Source: Nonomuraea gerenzanensis (lineage in GTDB: Bacteria; Actinomycetota; Actinomycetes; Streptosporangiales; Streptosporangiaceae). From it: a stretch of DNA of 64,000 bases. The notes under the pieces were generated by a model. That model had not been told where the DNA came from. It ran no database searches and worked only from the letters and a program-made list of their open reading frames with translations. A program made the position numbers and the translations under genes. Position 1 is the stretch's first letter. Each line of letters begins with the position of its first letter. The DNA lies in NCBI RefSeq assembly GCF_020215645.1, contig NZ_CP084058.1, positions 2,666,001 through 2,730,000 on the forward strand. Reading direction: 5' to 3'. Positions 50,412 through 58,864 of the stretch are shown here, piece by piece.

Positions 50412-51594
50412 CGTAGGCCACGCCGCCGCTGCTGGAGCTGCGCAGCCACACGTTCTCGAAGTCGGCGCGCGGATAGACGCGCCGCACGGCTGCGTTGCTG
50501 GAGGACGCCGGGTCGTTGGCGATCACGTCACCGGTCGCGGTGAAGCCCACCACCGCCATCAGGTGCCCGTCGGTGCCGTAACCGGCGCCGGGCAGCTCAC
50601 CCTTCTTGAACGACTGCGAGGTGATGACCGGCACTCCCGCCTTGACCAGCAGCTCCAGCTCGGTCAGCGAGCGCAGCCGGGTGATGAACCCGTCCACGCC
50701 GTACCGCCCCGCGTAGGCCGTGTTGAACGGCCAGTTGCCCGTGCCGTCGTAGGCGTGGTCGAAGGTGTGGCGGGCCGCGTAGTCGACCTCCGGGTTCGCG
50801 TCGGCGGGGTCGACCCAGGAGGTGTCCTGCTCGCTCGGCCACCTGTCCCAGTAGCCCAGCACCATGGTCGTCGAGGTGGGGCTGCACCAGGCCTCGCCGC
50901 CGCCGTTCCACTCGGGGTAGTGGCCCAGGTGCACGTTCTGGGAGCGGCGCGGCACGGCCAGCTCCGTGCCCCACGCGCCGCCGCCGGGGCTGACCGGCAC
51001 GGTCTTGCGTTCGGGCACGTTCGAGCTCATCACCCCTGACGTGCGCACGCGCGGCGTCACCGCGGAGCCCGGCCTGCGGTAGAGGGTCAGGCGGAGCTGG
51101 TACCCGCTGAGCGGCTTGCCCGCCGCCGCGACCAGCGTGTCCACGGCCACCGACCCGTCCGCGTCGCCCTGGCCGGGCACGGAGGTGCGCAGGATGTCGC
51201 CCTCGGCGTAGGACCAGCGGCCCAGGGAGTACCACTTGGTCAGGCCCTCCGCGTTCCTGCCGCGCGCCTCGATCTGGATCCAGCTGCCCTGCGGCACGTC
51301 CGCCGTCCAGGACGCGATCAGCTCGGTGGCCCCGAACCCGATGGCCTGCTCGGGGCCGGTCCAGCGGGCGTACTCCCAGGTCTTGGTGCCGAGCGCGTCG
51401 GTGTAGGTCATCGTCCCGGCGGCCTGGCCGAACGCCAGCCCGTCGCCGGCCGTCGTGCCCTCGGGCGTGCCGGAGGAGAAGTCGGCCCGCTGGTAGACGA
51501 CGTCGGGGACGGCCGCCGGTCTCGTGGCTGAGGTGGTGTGGGTCATGGGCGTGAACAGGAGCAGGGCGGACAGGACGACGGACAGCGCAGGCAT
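50350..51594 (-). CDS. Secreted C39-like cysteine peptidase, 414 aa
   Basis: Exported protein with a signal peptide (MPALSVVLSALLLFTPMTHT, start ATG 51594 with GGAAGGTGGG upstream). The N-terminal half (about 25-210) is a beta-sandwich of unknown role. The C-terminal half is a peptidase C39-like papain fold: catalytic Cys in GEAWCSPTSTTMVLGYW, His in GTDGHLMAVVGF and Asn/Asp in VIANDPAS, preceded by a conserved PEWNGGGEAW stretch. Unlike the C39 domains of bacteriocin transporters it is free and secreted. Its end is antisense to the last 62 bp of the frameshifted LysR gene. Confidence 0.88.
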   Translation of the reverse strand: MPALSVVLSALLLFTPMTHTTSATRPAAVPDVVYQRADFSSGTPEGTTAGDGLAFGQAAGTMTYTDALGTKTWEYARWTGPEQAIGFGATELIASWTADVPQGSWIQIEARGRNAEGLTKWYSLGRWSYAEGDILRTSVPGQGDADGSVAVDTLVAAAGKPLSGYQLRLTLYRRPGSAVTPRVRTSGVMSSNVPERKTVPVSPGGGAWGTELAVPRRSQNVHLGHYPEWNGGGEAWCSPTSTTMVLGYWDRWPSEQDTSWVDPADANPEVDYAARHTFDHAYDGTGNWPFNTAYAGRYGVDGFITRLRSLTELELLVKAGVPVITSQSFKKGELPGAGYGTDGHLMAVVGFTATGDVIANDPASSSNAAVRRVYPRADFENVWLRSSSSGGVAYVIHPPEHPLPPTPPGLPANW

Positions 51595-51735
51595 GAACCC
51601 ACCTTCCAGGAGCGCGCTCGATGCCGCTGACACTAAGCTCGGCGGCCCCGCAAAACATCGGGAGATCTACGTACTCGGCCGTCCGCGCTGCTTCCATGGG
51701 GAAGCACGACACTGACGCAGTGAAATGAGACGATT

Positions 51736-52404
51736 ATGCGGAAATATGTGATCATGGGGGTGCAGGGCAGCGGCAAGGGCACCCAGAGCGCCCTGCTCGC
51801 CGAGGACCTCGACCTGGTGCACATCAGCGTCGGCGACATCTTCCGCTGGCACGTCAAGCACCACACCAAGCTGGGCGCCCAGGTCCGCCGCCTGGTGGCG
51901 GCGGGCGAGCTGGTCGGCGACGACCTGGTGGAGGACGTGGTCAGGGACCGCCTCCAGCTCCACGACTGGAACTACGGCTTCATCATCGACGGCTTCCCGC
52001 GCAGCCGCCGCCAGGCCGAGTTCTTCCTGGAGAGCTACGACCTCGACGGCGTGATCCACCTCGACCTGCCGGACGACGAGGTCCGCCGCCGCGTCCTGGC
52101 CCGCCGGCTGTGCTCGCGCTGCGGCATGGACTACAACCTCATCGCGCACCGCCCCGAGGTGGAGGGGCGGTGCGACGTGTGCGGCGGCGACCTGGTGACC
52201 CGCGAGGACGACACCCCGGACGCGCTGGCCCGGCGGCTGGCCGACTACCACAGCAAGATCGATCCGGTGATCGAGCTGTTCAGGCGGAAGGAGTACGTGA
52301 TGACCATCGACGCGCGGGCCGACAAGGCGACCGTGCAGCGGACCATCCGCACCCGCTTCAACCTGCCGCCGTACCTGCCGTCGGACGCGCGCCTGTCAGG
52401 GTAG
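51736..52404 (+). CDS. Adenylate kinase-like protein with zinc LID
   Basis: Nucleoside monophosphate kinase (ATP + AMP to 2 ADP). P-loop GVQGSGKGTQ (residues 8-17), GFIIDGFPRSRRQAEFF core, and a zinc-finger LID with Cys126, Cys129, Cys146 and Cys149. The AMP-binding segment VGDIFRWHVKHHTKLG differs from the usual GDMLRAAV. Length 222 is normal. It is not in the ribosomal-protein operon where the main adk of actinomycetes lies, so it is likely a second paralogue. The C terminus LPPYLPSD is atypical. Ribosome site weak (GAGA). Confidence 0.85.
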   Translation: MRKYVIMGVQGSGKGTQSALLAEDLDLVHISVGDIFRWHVKHHTKLGAQVRRLVAAGELVGDDLVEDVVRDRLQLHDWNYGFIIDGFPRSRRQAEFFLESYDLDGVIHLDLPDDEVRRRVLARRLCSRCGMDYNLIAHRPEVEGRCDVCGGDLVTREDDTPDALARRLADYHSKIDPVIELFRRKEYVMTIDARADKATVQRTIRTRFNLPPYLPSDARLSG

Positions 52405-52405
52405 G

Positions 52406-52448
52406 GCCGCGTTCGGCAGGTGCTGTCGGAGCCGCGTTCAGCAGGTGC
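52406..52448. repeat. 25-bp-period direct repeat spanning the stop of the HNH gene
   Basis: GCCGCGTTCGGCAGGTGC (52406-52423) recurs at 52431-52448 with one change. The second copy contains the stop and last codons of the HNH nuclease gene (minus strand, stop 52438-52440), the first lies in its 3' flank. Confidence 0.7.
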
Positions 52449-53103
52449 GCAGCATGTTGAGCAGGGCCGTCCGCTCGCTGCGGGTCACGAAGAGCCGGTA
52501 GTGGTGCTTCACCGTGATCCACGAGGTCGCGTACCGGCACCAGTGCGCGCGCCGCTGCGGACGCCAGCTCTGCGGCCCCTGGCCGCCCTTGGCGATGTTG
52601 GCCGAGTGGCTGACCGTGATCAGCTCGGGGCGCCTGAGGTCGTGGGCGAAGGCGCGGCGCTTGGCCGCGCTCCACCGCTTGGCGCCCGACCGCCACGCGT
52701 ACGACAGCGGGACCACGTGATCGACGTCCACCTGCTTCACGCTCTTGAGCACCTTGCCGTCGTACGGGCTGTACCAGGTGCCCTTGACCGGGTGGCACTG
52801 CGCGTTCCTGCGCACCCGGCGGCCGTCGCGGGCCAGTACCTTCTCGCGTGTGCTGCACTTGCTCCTGCGCTGGCCCTGCGCGGGCAGGAAACGCTTGCGG
52901 CTGTAGCCGCGGATCGATAACGGCCTGGCGACCTTGAGCCCGGCCAGCATGCGCCGGGCGAGTGCCGCGGAGTCGGCCTGCGTGCGCTTGCGCGGCTCGG
53001 CCGCGGCCGGTGGCGCGGTGAGGGCGGCGGTGATCGGGAGGAACACGAGGGCGAGCACGGCGAGGCACGCCGCTCGCCGCAGGGAGATCATCGGTTGACC
53101 CAT
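52438..53103 (-). CDS. Secreted HNH nuclease, 221 aa
   Basis: Exported HNH-type (GmrSD C-terminal/DUF1524-like) nuclease. Signal peptide with basic start and long hydrophobic segment (AACLAVLALVFLPITAAL), cleaved near PAAA-E. The nuclease core reads QVDVDHVVPLSYAWRSGAKR with the catalytic His, and downstream Asn/His in VSHSANIAKGG. Two cysteines in SKCSTRE and NAQCHP, and another pair near the C terminus. A DNA-scavenging or predation role outside the cell is known for such proteins. Start chosen at ATG 53103; GTG 53109 and ATG 53091 are in the same frame and no site decides. Confidence 0.88.
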   Translation of the reverse strand: MGQPMISLRRAACLAVLALVFLPITAALTAPPAAAEPRKRTQADSAALARRMLAGLKVARPLSIRGYSRKRFLPAQGQRRSKCSTREKVLARDGRRVRRNAQCHPVKGTWYSPYDGKVLKSVKQVDVDHVVPLSYAWRSGAKRWSAAKRRAFAHDLRRPELITVSHSANIAKGGQGPQSWRPQRRAHWCRYATSWITVKHHYRLFVTRSERTALLNMLRTC

Positions 53104-53141
53104 ACCCACGGCGTCCCCGGACTCGGCTGAAATATTCAGGT

Positions 53142-53158
53142 CATTTGTCCGGCAAATG
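53142..53158. promoter_or_regulatory. CATTTG-tccgg-CAAATG inverted repeat
   Basis: Perfect 6-bp arms in the 165-bp AT-rich gap between the divergent HNH and membrane-protein genes. Possible operator serving either side. Confidence 0.4.
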
Positions 53159-53268
53159 CCGCAGAATCATTTTATTTGCTCATTCCGGCGCCGGAGAAAA
53201 TGAATTTCCGGTGTCGCGGGACCTGTGGAATCCTGAGGTCGTCCGAGCCGCGGGGAAGGGGCAGCATA

Positions 53269-54057
53269 ATGGCAGGCGGCAGCGCTGTCGAAGAGCAGAA
53301 AACACCCGGGGGCGGCGCGCGGAAGCGCAACGGCGGCGCCATTCGGGCGACGATCGGCACCATACTCGCCGCCGTGCTGGGCCTGGTGAGCAGTTTCGGC
53401 CTCGCCGGCCTCGGCCTCGACTCCTACGGGCCCGCCCTGACCTGGGTGGTCATCGGCTGGACCCTGCTCGCGATGGTGATCGTCGGCCTGTGGCCGCTCC
53501 TGAGAGGCCTGGAGCGCACCAGCGCCCGCGTCGGCCTGGCCTGCGGCGCCTTCGCGGTGCTGGCCACCCTGTCCGCCTGGGCCGTGGCGCTCGGCAGGCC
53601 GGGCGACGGCATCGACCCCATCGCCCAGGGCTGCCGGTATCTGAACGGCACCCACCAGATATCCGCCAGCTCTGATATCGCCAGGAGCTGGGGCATCATT
53701 GGCAATTTCACGCTCGTGCACAATCCCCATCCCAAATGCGGGGTGGTGTGGGCCCAATTCCTCACCCCGAAGGGTGAGGACATGAAACGGCCGCCTTTCC
53801 GCGACATGCGGATCACCTCGATCTCCCTCGACATCGTGCGCCGGGCCCCCGAGGGCCGCCAGACCCGGACGTGGAACTACGACACCGCCCCGGCGGGTGA
53901 GGTGGACAACCGCGACATCTGGACACCCGCGCTGCGGCTGGAGGACGGCGTCTACGAGGCCAACCTCAGCATCCTGTTCGCCGGGGGCGAGCCCGCGAAC
54001 GTCCACCTCACCTGGGACACCGACAAGCCGTCGATCAGCGGGCCCCGCGACGGCTGA
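53269..54057 (+). CDS. Membrane protein of unknown function, 262 aa
   Basis: Short basic-Gly N terminus, then three membrane helices (about residues 26-46, 51-73, 83-100), followed by an outside beta-rich domain of about 150 residues that has two cysteines (QGCRYL and HPKCGVVW). No family recognised. GGAAGGGG lies 5 nt before ATG 53269; the longer frame from 53176 is not supported. The stretch 53640-53790 has many A/T-ending codons (AAT, ATT, CAA, AAA), unlike its neighbours. The last codons (RDG-stop) begin an 11-bp tandem repeat. Confidence 0.78.
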   Translation: MAGGSAVEEQKTPGGGARKRNGGAIRATIGTILAAVLGLVSSFGLAGLGLDSYGPALTWVVIGWTLLAMVIVGLWPLLRGLERTSARVGLACGAFAVLATLSAWAVALGRPGDGIDPIAQGCRYLNGTHQISASSDIARSWGIIGNFTLVHNPHPKCGVVWAQFLTPKGEDMKRPPFRDMRITSISLDIVRRAPEGRQTRTWNYDTAPAGEVDNRDIWTPALRLEDGVYEANLSILFAGGEPANVHLTWDTDKPSISGPRDG

Positions 54058-54077
54058 TCGACGGCTGATCGACGGCT
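54049..54077. repeat. 11-bp tandem repeat spanning the stop of the membrane-protein gene
   Basis: GACGGCTGATC twice and then GACGGCTG. Each complete unit contains a TGA; the first is the real stop. Confidence 0.8.
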
Positions 54078-54082
54078 GTGCG

Positions 54083-55681
54083 TCAGGGGTTGACGGTGAA
54101 GGTGTAGGTCGTGCCGGCCAGCCTGGTGCCGGCGGCGTTCAGCGAGGAGACCGTGAGGGTGTTGACGCCCGCCTTCGCCGGGGTGATCGTCACCGTGGCC
54201 GTGCCGCCGTCGCCCACCGCGACGTCCTGCGCCGGTGTCCCGCTCAGCTGGTAGCGGAACGTGGTCGTGTCCGTCACGCCGTTCACCCCGAAGACGAACT
54301 CACCGGGCACCCCCACTCCGCCGCCCGGGGCGTCCGGGGGATAGACGGCGGAGGAGACCGTGGGTGGAGCGGCCGGCGTGGGCCGGAACACGTAGGACGT
54401 GACCGGGCTCCGGTTGCCCGCCCTGTCGACGCCGTTCACCTTCAGCGTGACGGGGAAGGGCAGGGTCGGGGTGTAGGTGAGCACGGCCGTACCGTCGTCC
54501 AGGGCCGTGACACTGCCGGCCGGTCCCGGGCTGAAGGAGTACGCGTACGAGGCGACGTCCTGCGAGCCGTTCGGCGACAACGTGAGGGTGCCGGGCAGGC
54601 CGATCCGGCCGCCGGGCCGGCCCTGGGGGAAGTCGGTCGAGCTGACCAGCGGCTGAGCGGGAGGGGTGGTGTCGACGGTGAACTCCGGTTGCCAGGAGCT
54701 CCAGTCGCTGTAGTCCCAGTCTTCCAGCCAGCCGGTGCCGTCGGGGTGCTCAGTGCGGTAGCGGTTCTCGGTCCGGGCGCGCCAGGTGTACGCCTCGCCC
54801 TCGGTGAGCTGCCCGGCGGGCACGGTCACGCAGTGCGGCGAGGACTCCTCCAGGGTGACGGCCTCGCCGAGCTTGGTGCCGGCCGCGTCCGCCCACTCGA
54901 ACCGCACCCGCAGCTTCTCGTCGCTGCTCACCTCATCCGGATCGGTGGCGGCGGCCCGCAGGGTGGGCGTGGCGGTGCGGACGTGACGGCCGGCCGCCGG
55001 TCCGTAGCAGTCGGAACGGACCGACAGCTCGGACGGCACGTCGGGCGCGGTGTTGTAGACGGTGACCAGGGCGGGCCCGGGATTCGCCGTGACGGACGTG
55101 GTCCGATACAGGCGCCGCCCCGGCACGGTCTCGTCGGCCGACCTCAGCCCGATCGTGAGGTACTCGTCACCGCGCGCGGCCGCGTCCTGCACCGCCTGCG
55201 TCACGGAGTGGGAGATGCCCAGCACCGAGGGGCAGATCAGCTGCGGGGTGGTCGTGCTCAGCTTGCGCAACCACTGCGGCTGACGCTTCCAGGTCGTGCG
55301 CGGGCCGATCGCCGTGGTCTCCCACACCTCGATCTGGGTGCCGCAGTCGCTGCCGTCCCGGATGCCCAGGGACAGCCCGGCGCGGAACACCCGCTTGCCC
55401 GCCAGCGAGGACACCTTCACCCGGAAGAAGGCACGCGTGATGTTCCTGGGCTGGTTCGTGCGGCCGACCACCGCGTCGTCGTCGCCGTCCCAGGTCGGCT
55501 CATACGGGACGTAGTGGGCGCGGTGCGGATGGTGCGAGGTGACCAGCGCCCAGGACTCCGGCTCGATGGCGCTGCCCCCGGTCGCATGCGCCGGGCCGGG
55601 CGGGCTGATGAGGGTGAACATCGGGACGATCAACGCGGACAAGGCCAGCGATCGTGCCCAGGCACTCCTGCCGAAGTTCAT
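54083..55681 (-). CDS. Secreted multi-domain beta-sandwich protein, 532 aa
   Basis: Signal peptide (MNFGRSAWARSLALSALIVPMF..., cleaved about AHA-T, residue 33). The first 200 residues resemble the DNRLRE/LamG-flanking domain found in actinomycete wall-associated proteins (AHYVPYEPTWDGDDD, RAFFRVKVSSLAGKRV, TAIGPRTTWKRQP). Three Ig/fibronectin-like repeats follow (about 230-340, 345-430, 435-532), the last two with the shared pattern PP(A/T)..S..(F/Y)P..(R/A)PGG.(I/V)G.PG. No catalytic motif. Probably a cell-surface or secreted adhesin-like protein. AGGAG precedes the ATG. Confidence 0.82.
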   Translation of the reverse strand: MNFGRSAWARSLALSALIVPMFTLISPPGPAHATGGSAIEPESWALVTSHHPHRAHYVPYEPTWDGDDDAVVGRTNQPRNITRAFFRVKVSSLAGKRVFRAGLSLGIRDGSDCGTQIEVWETTAIGPRTTWKRQPQWLRKLSTTTPQLICPSVLGISHSVTQAVQDAAARGDEYLTIGLRSADETVPGRRLYRTTSVTANPGPALVTVYNTAPDVPSELSVRSDCYGPAAGRHVRTATPTLRAAATDPDEVSSDEKLRVRFEWADAAGTKLGEAVTLEESSPHCVTVPAGQLTEGEAYTWRARTENRYRTEHPDGTGWLEDWDYSDWSSWQPEFTVDTTPPAQPLVSSTDFPQGRPGGRIGLPGTLTLSPNGSQDVASYAYSFSPGPAGSVTALDDGTAVLTYTPTLPFPVTLKVNGVDRAGNRSPVTSYVFRPTPAAPPTVSSAVYPPDAPGGGVGVPGEFVFGVNGVTDTTTFRYQLSGTPAQDVAVGDGGTATVTITPAKAGVNTLTVSSLNAAGTRLAGTTYTFTVNP

Positions 55682-55760
55682 CTGACTCCTGATTCTGTTC
55701 GCGGCTGAGCAGGTGTCTCCTGCCGCTCGACGCCGACGCTAGGGACGGCACGTTGCGCGA

Positions 55761-55779
55761 GCCGTATATCCGCCGTATA
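55761..55779. promoter_or_regulatory. Direct repeat GCCGTATA x2 at 11-bp spacing, SARP-box-like
   Basis: GCCGTATA at 55761-55768 and 55772-55779. Heptamer-class direct repeats on an 11-bp period are the known signature of SARP binding. It lies between the SARP gene (starting 55862; -10-like TAAGAT at 55825) and the divergent secreted-protein gene, so it may serve either or both. Confidence 0.55.
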
Positions 55780-55861
55780 AACCCCACTTGACCAGGCATT
55801 TCACCCATCTCCCCATGCGGGCGATAAGATCCTCCGATCTGGCATCGCACGGCGGGGCAGC

Positions 55862-57043
55862 ATGGAATTCAGGATCTTCGGGCCGCTCGGCGTCGTCCAC
55901 GACGGTGGCGAGCTCCAGGCGCCGACGGGCAAGCCCCGGCTGTTACTGGCGACGCTGCTCTGCCATCCGAACGAACCGGTGCCCAACGAACGCCTGGTCG
56001 ACGTGCTCTGGGGCGCCGGCCCGCCCAAGTCCGCCGTCGACAACCTGCGCGTCTACGTCTCCCAGCTCCGCAAACTCCTCGGCGACAGCACCCGCATCGT
56101 CCGCGAACCCCGCGGCTACGCGCTGACGGTCAAGCCCGGCGAGCTGGACGCCGACCGCTTCGAGGAGCTCCTGTCCGCCGCCCGCGCCTGCGACGACCCG
56201 GCCCGCGCCGGCACCCTGCTCCGCGAGGCGCTCACCCTGGCCCAGGAGCCGCCCTTCGCCGACGTCGAGCACCTCGGCCCCATCGCCACGACGGCACTGC
56301 GCCTCGACGAGCAGCGCGCGACCGCCGCCTCCGCAGCGGTCGAGGCCGACCTCGCCCTGGGCCGCAACGCCCAGGCCATCGCCGAGCTGTACGGCCTCAT
56401 CGACACCCACCCGCTCCGCGAGGGCCTGCGCCGGCAGCTCATGATCGCCCTGTACCGCTCGGGCCGCCAGGCCGAGGCGCTGGCGGCCTACCAGGAGGCG
56501 CGCAAGGTGCTCGTCGAGGAGCTGGGCATCGAGCCCGGCCCCGCGCTGCGCGACCTGGAGACCCGCATCCTCAACGCCGACCCCACCCTGGACCTGCCGC
56601 CACCGGCCCACCGCGCTTCCGCCGCCATCCCGCCTGCTTCCCCGGGCGTCGCCCGGGGCAGCTGGCTGTGGGCGGCCGTCCCGCTGCTGAGCTGTGGGTA
56701 CGGCACGCCGTGGGCGTTCGTGTACGCGGCGGTCAAGCGGCGCTCGTTCGGGCTGCTGCTGTCGGCGCTGGTGTATGTGGTGCTGTGCGGGGTCTTCCTG
56801 GTGATGCCGCTGAGCGATGCGGACGGGTTGAACGAGCTGGACATCATCCCCGTGCTTGCGCTGGTCACTTTGTGGCTGGGTGGGACCTGTCATGCCGTGC
56901 TGGTGCGGGAGCACGTCTTCACACCTCCGGCTGCGTCCGTCGCGGAGCTGCCGCGGTGGAAGAAGGTGGTGCGTGGTGCGGGGCTCGTGTTGTTCGCGCT
57001 GGTCGCGGTGGCAGGGTTCATATGGCTGGAGCCGCCCGCCTGA
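55862..57043 (+). CDS. SARP/BTAD regulator with C-terminal membrane domain, 393 aa
   Basis: N-terminal OmpR-type winged helix of the SARP class (about residues 1-90: MEFRIFGPLGVVHDG, LLATLLCHPNEPVPNERLVDVLWG, RVYVSQLRKLLG) and bacterial transcriptional activator domain (about 95-240, ending EELGIEPGPALRDLETRIL). Instead of a STAND or TPR end, residues 262-393 hold four predicted membrane helices (WLWAAVPLLSCGYG..., SFGLLLSALVYVVLCGVFLV, IIPVLALVTLWLGG, GAGLVLFALVAVAGFIWL). The factor would be anchored in the membrane with its DNA-binding part in the cytosol. A SARP-box-like repeat is upstream. The 3' end runs into a 53-bp tandem repeat. Confidence 0.9.
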   Translation: MEFRIFGPLGVVHDGGELQAPTGKPRLLLATLLCHPNEPVPNERLVDVLWGAGPPKSAVDNLRVYVSQLRKLLGDSTRIVREPRGYALTVKPGELDADRFEELLSAARACDDPARAGTLLREALTLAQEPPFADVEHLGPIATTALRLDEQRATAASAAVEADLALGRNAQAIAELYGLIDTHPLREGLRRQLMIALYRSGRQAEALAAYQEARKVLVEELGIEPGPALRDLETRILNADPTLDLPPPAHRASAAIPPASPGVARGSWLWAAVPLLSCGYGTPWAFVYAAVKRRSFGLLLSALVYVVLCGVFLVMPLSDADGLNELDIIPVLALVTLWLGGTCHAVLVREHVFTPPAASVAELPRWKKVVRGAGLVLFALVAVAGFIWLEPPA

Positions 57044-57150
57044 AGCCTGTCTCGTACGGCGGCTCAGGGTAGGTGTGGCTGAAGCCGCCCGCCTGAACGC
57101 TGTCCCGCACAGCGGCTCAGAGCGCGTGTGGCTGAAGCCGCACAGCGGCC
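57023..57150. repeat. 53-bp tandem repeat spanning the stop of the SARP gene
   Basis: Units at 57023-57075 and 57076-57128 (43 of 53 bases identical by eye), then a shortened third from 57129. The first unit encodes the last codons (WLEPPA) and TGA of the SARP; the second repeats them as WLKPPA-stop. Confidence 0.85.
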
Positions 57151-57257
57151 ATCATGCTGCGGCATGTCGCTGCTGCCCCCCCGGCATGGTTCCGGTCGAC
57201 CGTCCTGCCGCCTGGCGAATACAGCCGAGCTGGACGAGTCTGCTGCCGAAGGGCGTG

Positions 57258-57698
57258 ATGTCATGCCCGCCGCTGGGCACCGCCAGCGGCCGCACCAGCT
57301 GGGTGGCGGCCGTGACGACCGGGGCCATCGACGGCCGCGCCGTGGCGGTCACCGGAGGCGGCGACGACACCGTACGGGTGCGGGACCTGTCGACCGGCGA
57401 GCAGGTCGGCGCCCCATGGACCGGTCACACGAACGCGGTGCGCGCGCTGGCGACGTCCGTCCTGGACGGTCGCCCTGTCGTGGTCAGCGGTGGTGACGAC
57501 CACACCGTACGAGTGTGGGAGCTCGCGTCAGGCAGCCCGGTGGGCGAGCCGCTCGACCTTCAGTCCGACAGCGTGGAAGCCCTCGCGATCGGGGAACGCC
57601 ATGGCCGCCGGGTGGTGATCACCGGCAGCGAGGACGAAACCGTACGCCACGTCGTCGTCTGCTTCGACCGTGACATCGCCGTGTTCAGCCTGAGCTGA
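57258..57698 (+). pseudogene. WD40-repeat fragment, 146 codons
   Basis: About three WD40 blades of the actinomycete type (AIDGRAVAVTGGGDDTVRVRDL, GHTNAVRALATSVLDGRPVV, then DDHTVRVWELASGSPVGEPL), ending in a divergent CFDRDIAVFSLS. A complete protein of this family has seven or more blades plus other domains, so this is a remnant or a small relic gene. It may start at ATG 57258 or GTG 57255; no ribosome site is convincing. The upstream space 57151-57257 shows nothing. It lies directly after the membrane SARP. Confidence 0.65.
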
Positions 57699-57714
57699 GA
57701 TCCTGTTCCAGAGG

Positions 57715-58854
57715 CTACTTGGCCAGATGCCTGCTGATCACCAGCCGCTGGATCTGGTTCGTCCCCTCGAAGATCTGCATGATCTTCGCCTCCCGCATAT
57801 ACCTCTCCACCCGAAACTCCCGCGTATACCCATACCCCCCCAGAACCTGCACAGCATCCGTCGTCACCTTCATCGCCGCATCAGTGGCGACCAGCTTCGC
57901 CACACTCGCCTGCCGGCTGTAAGGCACCCCGCGATCCCGCCGCCGAGCCGCATCCAGATACGTGGCCCGAGCACTGTCCACCGCAGCCGCCATGTCAGCG
58001 AGCAGGAACCCCACCCCCTGATGATCGATGATGGACTTCCCGAAGGTCTGCCGCTCCTTGGCATAAGCCACAGCCTCGTCGAGGGCCGCCTGGGCCAGGC
58101 CGGTGGCGCAGGCGGCGATGCCGAGGCGGCCGGAGTCGAGGGCGCTGAAGGCGATCTGCAGGCCCTGGCCCTCCTCGCCGATGAGGCGGTCGGACTCCAG
58201 GATCGCGCCGTCCCAGTGGGCGCTGGTCGTGGGCACCGCGTGCAGGCCCATCTTCTCCTCGGGGCGGCCGAAGGTGAGGCCGTCCGCCGAGCCAGGGGCC
58301 AGGAAGCAGGACACCCCGCGTGAGCCGGTGCCCGTGCGGGCGAACAGGGCGTAGAAGTCGGCGATGCCGCCGTGGGTGATCCACGCCTTGTTCCCCGTGA
58401 TGCGGTAGCCGGTCTCGACGCGTTCGGCCTTGCAGGTCAGGGCGCCGGCGTCGGAGCCGGCCTGGGGTTCGGAGAGGCTGTAGCCGCCGATGAGGTGGCC
58501 GGCGAGCATGTCGGGGAGCCACCTGTCGCGCTGCTGCTGGGTGCCGTACGCGAAGACCGGGAAGCAGGCGAGCGTGTGCACGCTGGTGGCCACCGCGACC
58601 GCCGCCCAGCGCATCGCCAGCTCCTCCAGCACCTGCAGGTACACCTCGTACGGCTGCCCGCCCCCGCCGTACTCCTCCGGGTAGGCCAGGCCGAGCAGGC
58701 CCGCCGAGCCCAGCGTGGCGAACAATCCCTCGGGGTAGGTCTCGGCGCGCTCGTGCTCGTCCACCCGGCGCGCCAGCTCCTTGTCGGCGATCTCCCTGGT
58801 CAGCTCGATGAGATCCTTGGCGTCCTGGTCGGGCAGCAGGCGGTCGACTGTCAC
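57715..58854 (-). CDS. Acyl-CoA dehydrogenase, 379 aa
   Basis: FAD-dependent alpha,beta-dehydrogenation of an acyl-CoA in the cytosol, electrons passing to ETF. Typical blocks: YSLSEPQAGSDAGAL and NKAWITHGGIADF (FAD/substrate), QTFGKSIIDHQGVGF, VQVLGGYGYTREF, and the catalytic Glu in MQIFEGTNQIQRLVISRHL (about residue 363). Length is normal. The GTG at 58854 has GGGAG 5 nt ahead; GTG 58860 is an in-frame alternative. Four to ten bases separate it from the end of the upstream indolepyruvate oxidoreductase gene, so they form one operon. Substrate probably a short aryl- or branched-acyl-CoA made by that enzyme (inference). Confidence 0.93.
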   Translation of the reverse strand: MTVDRLLPDQDAKDLIELTREIADKELARRVDEHERAETYPEGLFATLGSAGLLGLAYPEEYGGGGQPYEVYLQVLEELAMRWAAVAVATSVHTLACFPVFAYGTQQQRDRWLPDMLAGHLIGGYSLSEPQAGSDAGALTCKAERVETGYRITGNKAWITHGGIADFYALFARTGTGSRGVSCFLAPGSADGLTFGRPEEKMGLHAVPTTSAHWDGAILESDRLIGEEGQGLQIAFSALDSGRLGIAACATGLAQAALDEAVAYAKERQTFGKSIIDHQGVGFLLADMAAAVDSARATYLDAARRRDRGVPYSRQASVAKLVATDAAMKVTTDAVQVLGGYGYTREFRVERYMREAKIMQIFEGTNQIQRLVISRHLAK

Positions 58855-58864
58855 GATCACTCCC

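Noticed and set aside
56856..57257. Upstream extension of the WD40 fragment into the SARP gene
   Set aside because: It runs in a different frame from the SARP and has no WD40 features; only the part after 57258 is WD40-like.
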